A stretch of 64,000 bases of DNA from Streptomyces sp. CB00316 (GTDB lineage: Bacteria > Actinomycetota > Actinomycetes > Streptomycetales > Streptomycetaceae). Below, piece by piece: positions 60,751-64,000 of this stretch (positions are counted from its first letter, which is position 1; each line of letters starts with the position of its first letter). The notes under the pieces are model-generated. The model was not told the DNA's origin and made no database searches. It saw nothing but the letters and a program-made list of their open reading frames with translations. Location: positions 124,001 to 188,000 of the forward strand of contig NZ_LIXI01000009.1 of the NCBI RefSeq assembly GCF_001905595.1, written 5' to 3'. A program made the translations under genes and the position numbers.

Positions 60751-61602
60751 ATGGTGAACGAGTCCCCGGACGCCCGTCCCCGTCGCAGACTCCGCCCGAC
60801 CCGCCGCGGAAAGATCGTCCTGGTCGTCGCCGCGCTGCTCGTCGCGTCGGCCGCCGTACTGATCCCGCTCTCCCTGCTCGGCTCGGACGAGGAGAAGAAG
60901 GAGCGCCCGCAGAGCACTCTGGTGATCCCGGAGGGCTGGCGTGCCTCGCAGGTGTACACCGCTGTCGACCGGGCGCTCGGCCTGAAGTCCGGCACCACGC
61001 ACAAGACTGCGGCGACGGTGGACCTGGACCTGCCCGAACAGGCCGAGGGCAACCCCGAGGGGTACCTCTTCCCGGCCACCTATCCGATCGACTCCGCGGC
61101 CGAGCCCGCCGGCCTGCTGCGCTACATGGCGGACACCGCCCGCAAGCGGTTCGGGGCCGACCACATCACCGCCGGGGCGCAGCGCAACAACGTCACGGTC
61201 TACGAGACGGCCACGATCGCCAGCATCGTCCAGGCCGAGGCGGACACCGCGTCCGACATGGGCAAGGTCGCCCGGGTCATCTACAACCGGCTGCTCAAGG
61301 ACATGCCGTTGCAGATGGACTCCACCATCAACTACGCCCTCAAGCGTTCCACCCTGGACACCACGACCACCGATACCCAACTGGACAGCCCGTACAACAG
61401 TTACGTACGCAAGGGCCTGCCGCCGACGCCCATCGGCAACCCGGGGGATGAGGCGCTACGGGCCGCGATCAGCCCCACGCCGGGCCCCTGGCTGTACTTC
61501 GTCACGGTCGCACCCGGCGACACCCGGTTCACCGACAGCTACGACCAACAGCAGAAGAACGTCGAGGAGTTCAACAGCAACCGCCGCGCGGCCACGGGCT
61601 GA
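60751..61602 (+). CDS. MltG-like endolytic transglycosylase
   Basis: A 283-residue protein with a basic N-terminus, one membrane anchor (IVLVVAALLVASAAVLIPLS, about 21-40) and an extracellular YceG/MltG domain. TIASIVQAEADTASDMGKVA contains the catalytic Glu, followed by RVIYNRLLKDMPLQMDSTIN and PYNSYVRKGLPPTPIGNPG. MltG cuts nascent glycan strands and sets their length. It is a second, shorter copy compared with the larger aroE-linked MltG of Streptomyces; the LysM-like N-terminal part is reduced. Confidence 0.88.
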   Translation: MVNESPDARPRRRLRPTRRGKIVLVVAALLVASAAVLIPLSLLGSDEEKKERPQSTLVIPEGWRASQVYTAVDRALGLKSGTTHKTAATVDLDLPEQAEGNPEGYLFPATYPIDSAAEPAGLLRYMADTARKRFGADHITAGAQRNNVTVYETATIASIVQAEADTASDMGKVARVIYNRLLKDMPLQMDSTINYALKRSTLDTTTTDTQLDSPYNSYVRKGLPPTPIGNPGDEALRAAISPTPGPWLYFVTVAPGDTRFTDSYDQQQKNVEEFNSNRRAATG

Positions 61603-61614
61603 CCGGAGCAGCCG

Positions 61615-62719
61615 TCACACGGCCGCCTCCGCCTTTCGCGTACGGTCCAGGCCACCGGTCTCCTCCAGCAGCCCCAGCACCGAGAGCACGGCGGCGCGCC
61701 CCGCCCGGTTGGCACCGATGGTGCTGGCGGACGGTCCGTACCCGACGAGATGGACGCGGCGGTCCCGTGCCGCCCGGGTGTTCTCCGCCCGGATGCCGCC
61801 GCCCGGCTCGCGCAGCTTCAGCGGCGCCAGGTGGTCCACGGCGGGCCGGAAGCCGGTCGCCCAGAGGATCACGTCCGCCTCGACGCTCCGTCCGTCGTCC
61901 CAGACCACCCCGGTCGGGGTGATCCGGTCGAACATCGGCAGCCGGTCCAGCACCCCTTGCTCACGGGCGCGCCGCACCGCGTCGGTGACCGGCAGCCCGG
62001 TCACCGACGCGGTGCGGCGGCAGCCCGTCGCGTACCCGCTCCTCCACCATCGCCACCGCGGCCCGCCCCCACTCCTCGGTGAACGGCTCGTCGCGGAAGA
62101 CCGGCTCGCGCCGGGTCACCCAGAAGGTCTCGGCGGCGTACTCGGCGATTTCCATCAGGTGCTGCGTACCGGAGGCGCCGCCCCCGACCACGACGACCCG
62201 CCGCCCCGCGAACTCCTCGGGTCCCGGGTAGTTCGCCGTGTGCAACTGCCGTCCCCGGAACGTCCCCTGCCCGCGGTAGCGCGGCCAGAACGGCCGGTCC
62301 CAGGTGCCCGTCGCGTTGATCAGCGCCCGCGCGGCGTACGTACCCTCGGACGTCTCCACGAGCAGCCGCCCGCCGCTTCCCTCACGTACGGCACTCACCT
62401 CGACGGGCCGGTGAACCCGCAGCTCGAAGCGTTCCTCGTACGCCGTGAAGTACGCGCCGATCACCTCGGACGAGGGCCGATCGGGGTCGGCGCCGGTCAG
62501 CTCCATGCCCGGCAGTGCGTGCATCCCGTGGACCTTGCCGTACGTGAGGGAGGGCCAGCGGAACTGCCAGGCGCCGCCCGGCCGGGGTGCGTGGTCCAGG
62601 ACCACGAAATCGCGGTCCGGCTCCAGACCGACGCGGCGCAGGTGGTGGGCGGCGGACAGCCCAGCCTGTCCGGCGCCGATCACGACCACGTCCAGCTCGC
62701 GCTCCCCAGTAATGTTCAC
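61615..62719 (-). pseudogene. Flavin-dependent monooxygenase-like gene interrupted by a frameshift
   Basis: Two minus-strand frames make one FAD/NADPH enzyme. The 5' part (from a GTG at 62719) has VVVIGAGQAGLSAAHHLRR, WPSLTYGKVHGMHALPG, TGTWDRPFWPRYRGQGTFRG and VVVVGGGASGTQHL. The 3' part runs VTGLPVTDAVRRAREQGVLD, ILWATGFRPAVDHLAPLKL and HLVGYGPSASTIGANRAGR to the stop at 61615. The break lies at 61997-62019, inside the right arm of a 50-bp perfect palindrome. Without the break the protein would be about 365 residues, normal for the family. The break could be real or an artefact. Confidence 0.8.
61970..62019. repeat. 50-bp perfect palindrome (23-bp arms, 4-base loop)
   Basis: The left arm is CGCCGCACCGCGTCGGTGAC plus CGG, the loop CAGC, and the right arm its exact complement. 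The left arm is normal coding sequence (GLPVTDAVRRA on the minus strand). The right arm coincides with the frameshift. A 23-bp perfect match is far beyond chance in coding DNA and very hard to sequence. Confidence 0.9.
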
Positions 62720-63364
62720 GTTTCTACTAACTCGCGGGGTGCCCGGGATCTTCCCGGGCCCGGCCTGCACCGGTGGCGAGGTCCGGTCGACCGTGAGCCC
62801 TCACCGCCGCGCACCAGGCCGAAGATCGCCCACAGGTTCGGCGCGATCTCCAGCTTGGCCAACGGCCCGTGGTGCGCCGCAGCCACTGCGGCACGGAACG
62901 CAGCCGCACCCGGCGCGCGGACGCCGGGACGATCGGCAACGGGAGGTGGTACGGAGGGGGAATCGGGAAATGAGACACGCTGCGGCTCCCCTGGGTGTGG
63001 CGCAGCGGCCGACCCGTACGTGTCGGGAAGGCGGAAGATCGGAAGGCCGACAGGTCAGGGGTGGAGGGTCCGACGGGTGACGGGCCGAAGAAGCCCGCGT
63101 GGGCGCGCGCCGGAAAGGCACAGCCGAAGGGGGCGGAGCAGGCGCGAAGCCCCGGCCGGAAGGCGACCCGGAGGGCGCTGAGGGAACGTCAGCAGCCGCT
63201 GCGGTACGCGGCGGATGCCATCCGCAGCAGGTCGATGGGACCGCGCGAGGTGAGCAGAGCTGATCGGAACATGGCGATGTACGTGGCCATCCGGTCAGGA
63301 GACGGTCAACGGTGTCCCGGAACGTGGACGTGTGATCTCGCCCTCCGGAAGGGAAGATGGAGGC
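62720..63364. other. Region with a possible decayed small gene
   Basis: 645 bp without a firm gene. On the minus strand a GTG at 62978, preceded by GGGGAG, opens MSHFPIPPPYHLPLPIVP and continues RRVRLRSVPQWL with high GC3. From about 62885 high GC3 passes to another phase that reads HHGPLAKLEIAPNLWAIFGL, ending shortly before the flavoprotein start. This suggests a small gene with one frameshift; I do not recognise the family. The part from 62980 to 63364 has only low-quality frames and should hold the promoter of the YjbQ gene. Confidence 0.35.
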
Positions 63365-63787
63365 ATGTCCGATTCCTTCACCACCACTGTTCTGCACATC
63401 ACCACGGGTACCGCTGAGAGCGTCACCGACCTCACGCAGGATTGCGAGGAGTTCCTCACCCGGGCGGCGGCGGGCCGGGACGGCCTGTTCAACGTCTTCG
63501 TGCCCCACGCCACGGCGGGCATCGCCATCCTGGAGACGGGCGCGGGCAGCGACGAGGACCTCCTGGCCGCCCTCCACCACCTGCTCCCGGCGGACGACCG
63601 CTGGCAGCACCGCCACGGCAGCCCGGGCCACGGCCGCGACCACGTACTCCCCGCCCTCGTCCCGCCCCACGCCACCTTGCCGGTGATCGGGGGGTCGCTG
63701 GAGTTGGGGACCTGGCAGTCGGTGTGCCTGGTGGACACCAACGTCGACAATCCGGATCGTCATGTGCGGTTGAGCTTCCTGGGCTGA
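63365..63787 (+). CDS. YjbQ/UPF0047 family protein
   Basis: A 140-residue protein matching YjbQ from end to end: LFNVFVPHATAGIAILETGA, HGSPGHGRDHVLPALVPPHA and LELGTWQSVCLVDTN. The conserved His and the ETG segment form a metal-binding trimer pocket. Members can show low thiamine-phosphate synthase activity, but the true role is unclear. ATG at 63365 gives the family start; GGAAG is eight bases upstream. Confidence 0.9.
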   Translation: MSDSFTTTVLHITTGTAESVTDLTQDCEEFLTRAAAGRDGLFNVFVPHATAGIAILETGAGSDEDLLAALHHLLPADDRWQHRHGSPGHGRDHVLPALVPPHATLPVIGGSLELGTWQSVCLVDTNVDNPDRHVRLSFLG

Positions 63788-64000
63788 TCAACCTCCGAAC
63801 GTCGGCGGGAGGATGTGCTGACGGCCGATAGCCGACCGGGTGCGGACGCTGCCTGCGTGGTGCGGGGGTCCGTCGTGCAGATCGACGGCCAGGAAGGCGC
63901 CGGGCGGACCGTTCGGCCGCGCCCGGGGGCCATCGGCTGGAAGGATTCCGTGCCAAGCGATTCACCTTCCCGTTACGAGCGCGACCTTCGGGGCCGAACT
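63788..64000. other. Right edge, no supported feature
   Basis: The last 213 bp show no frame with consistent codon use and no clear hairpin. The region may be the promoter zone of a gene beyond the window. Confidence 0.4.

Overview
The window is about 72% G+C with strong GC3 bias, many GTG starts, and families typical of Streptomyces: DUF397/XRE regulator clusters, a SAV_2336-type protein, a c-di-AMP riboswitch ahead of an NlpC/P60 hydrolase, a DUF3516 helicase and the ureABCFGD order. It is most likely chromosomal DNA of a Streptomyces. I see no tRNA, rRNA, transposase, integrase, phage gene or CRISPR array. Several genes are broken.

Layout: 1-2790 holds a CNNM/CBS membrane protein (cut by the window edge), a GNAT enzyme, a ribbon-helix-helix/Fic-like toxin-antitoxin pair and a methyltransferase. 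2970-7590 is the biotin locus: bioB-bioA-bioD on the minus strand diverging from bioF. 7580-9420 is a whiJ/abaA-like regulator set (DUF397, XRE-DUF5753, HATPase). 9457-10182 is a deletion scar joining a LysR fragment to a LysE fragment. 10258-13378 carries a riboswitch-controlled NlpC/P60 hydrolase, a ClpP paralogue lacking the catalytic His, an excalibur protein and a lone Phd antitoxin. A degraded membrane protein precedes the urease operon (14222-18742).

18886-28105 is mostly housekeeping: an NAD-dependent epimerase, an acyltransferase, CtaG, 6-phosphofructokinase, MurT-GatD (lipid II amidation), peptide deformylase, and a TetR regulator divergent from an acyl-CoA dehydrogenase. 28181-29693 has a glutathione peroxidase, a GNAT enzyme and a DUF6011 protein.

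29701-36647 is the most notable locus: a tightly coupled minus-strand operon of four genes (trypsin-co-occurring CU044_2847 protein, trypsin-like protease with VMAP-type C-terminus, MoxR AAA+ ATPase, and a 1142-residue vWA-like/pseudokinase/degenerate ParA protein). It resembles the vWA-MoxR-VMAP ternary conflict systems predicted by Aravind and colleagues, but its fourth component is an unusual fusion of apparently inactive enzyme domains.

36735-49306 carries TesB, the DUF3516 helicase, a YdjM-type membrane protein, an ATP-dependent DNA ligase, a type II NADH dehydrogenase, two pseudogenes, a BlaI/M56 pair, a coiled-coil NlpC/P60 hydrolase and a membrane-fused spermidine synthase-like protein. 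49319-63787 carries a heterodimeric ABC exporter with one degenerate ATP site, a GH109-type oxidoreductase, a FAD/Fe-S D-lactate dehydrogenase-like protein, a MarR regulator divergent from another ABC exporter, an MltG-like protein, a flavoprotein gene frameshifted exactly at a 50-bp perfect palindrome, and a YjbQ protein. The number of disrupted genes means either local gene decay or uncorrected indels in the sequence; both readings are kept open.
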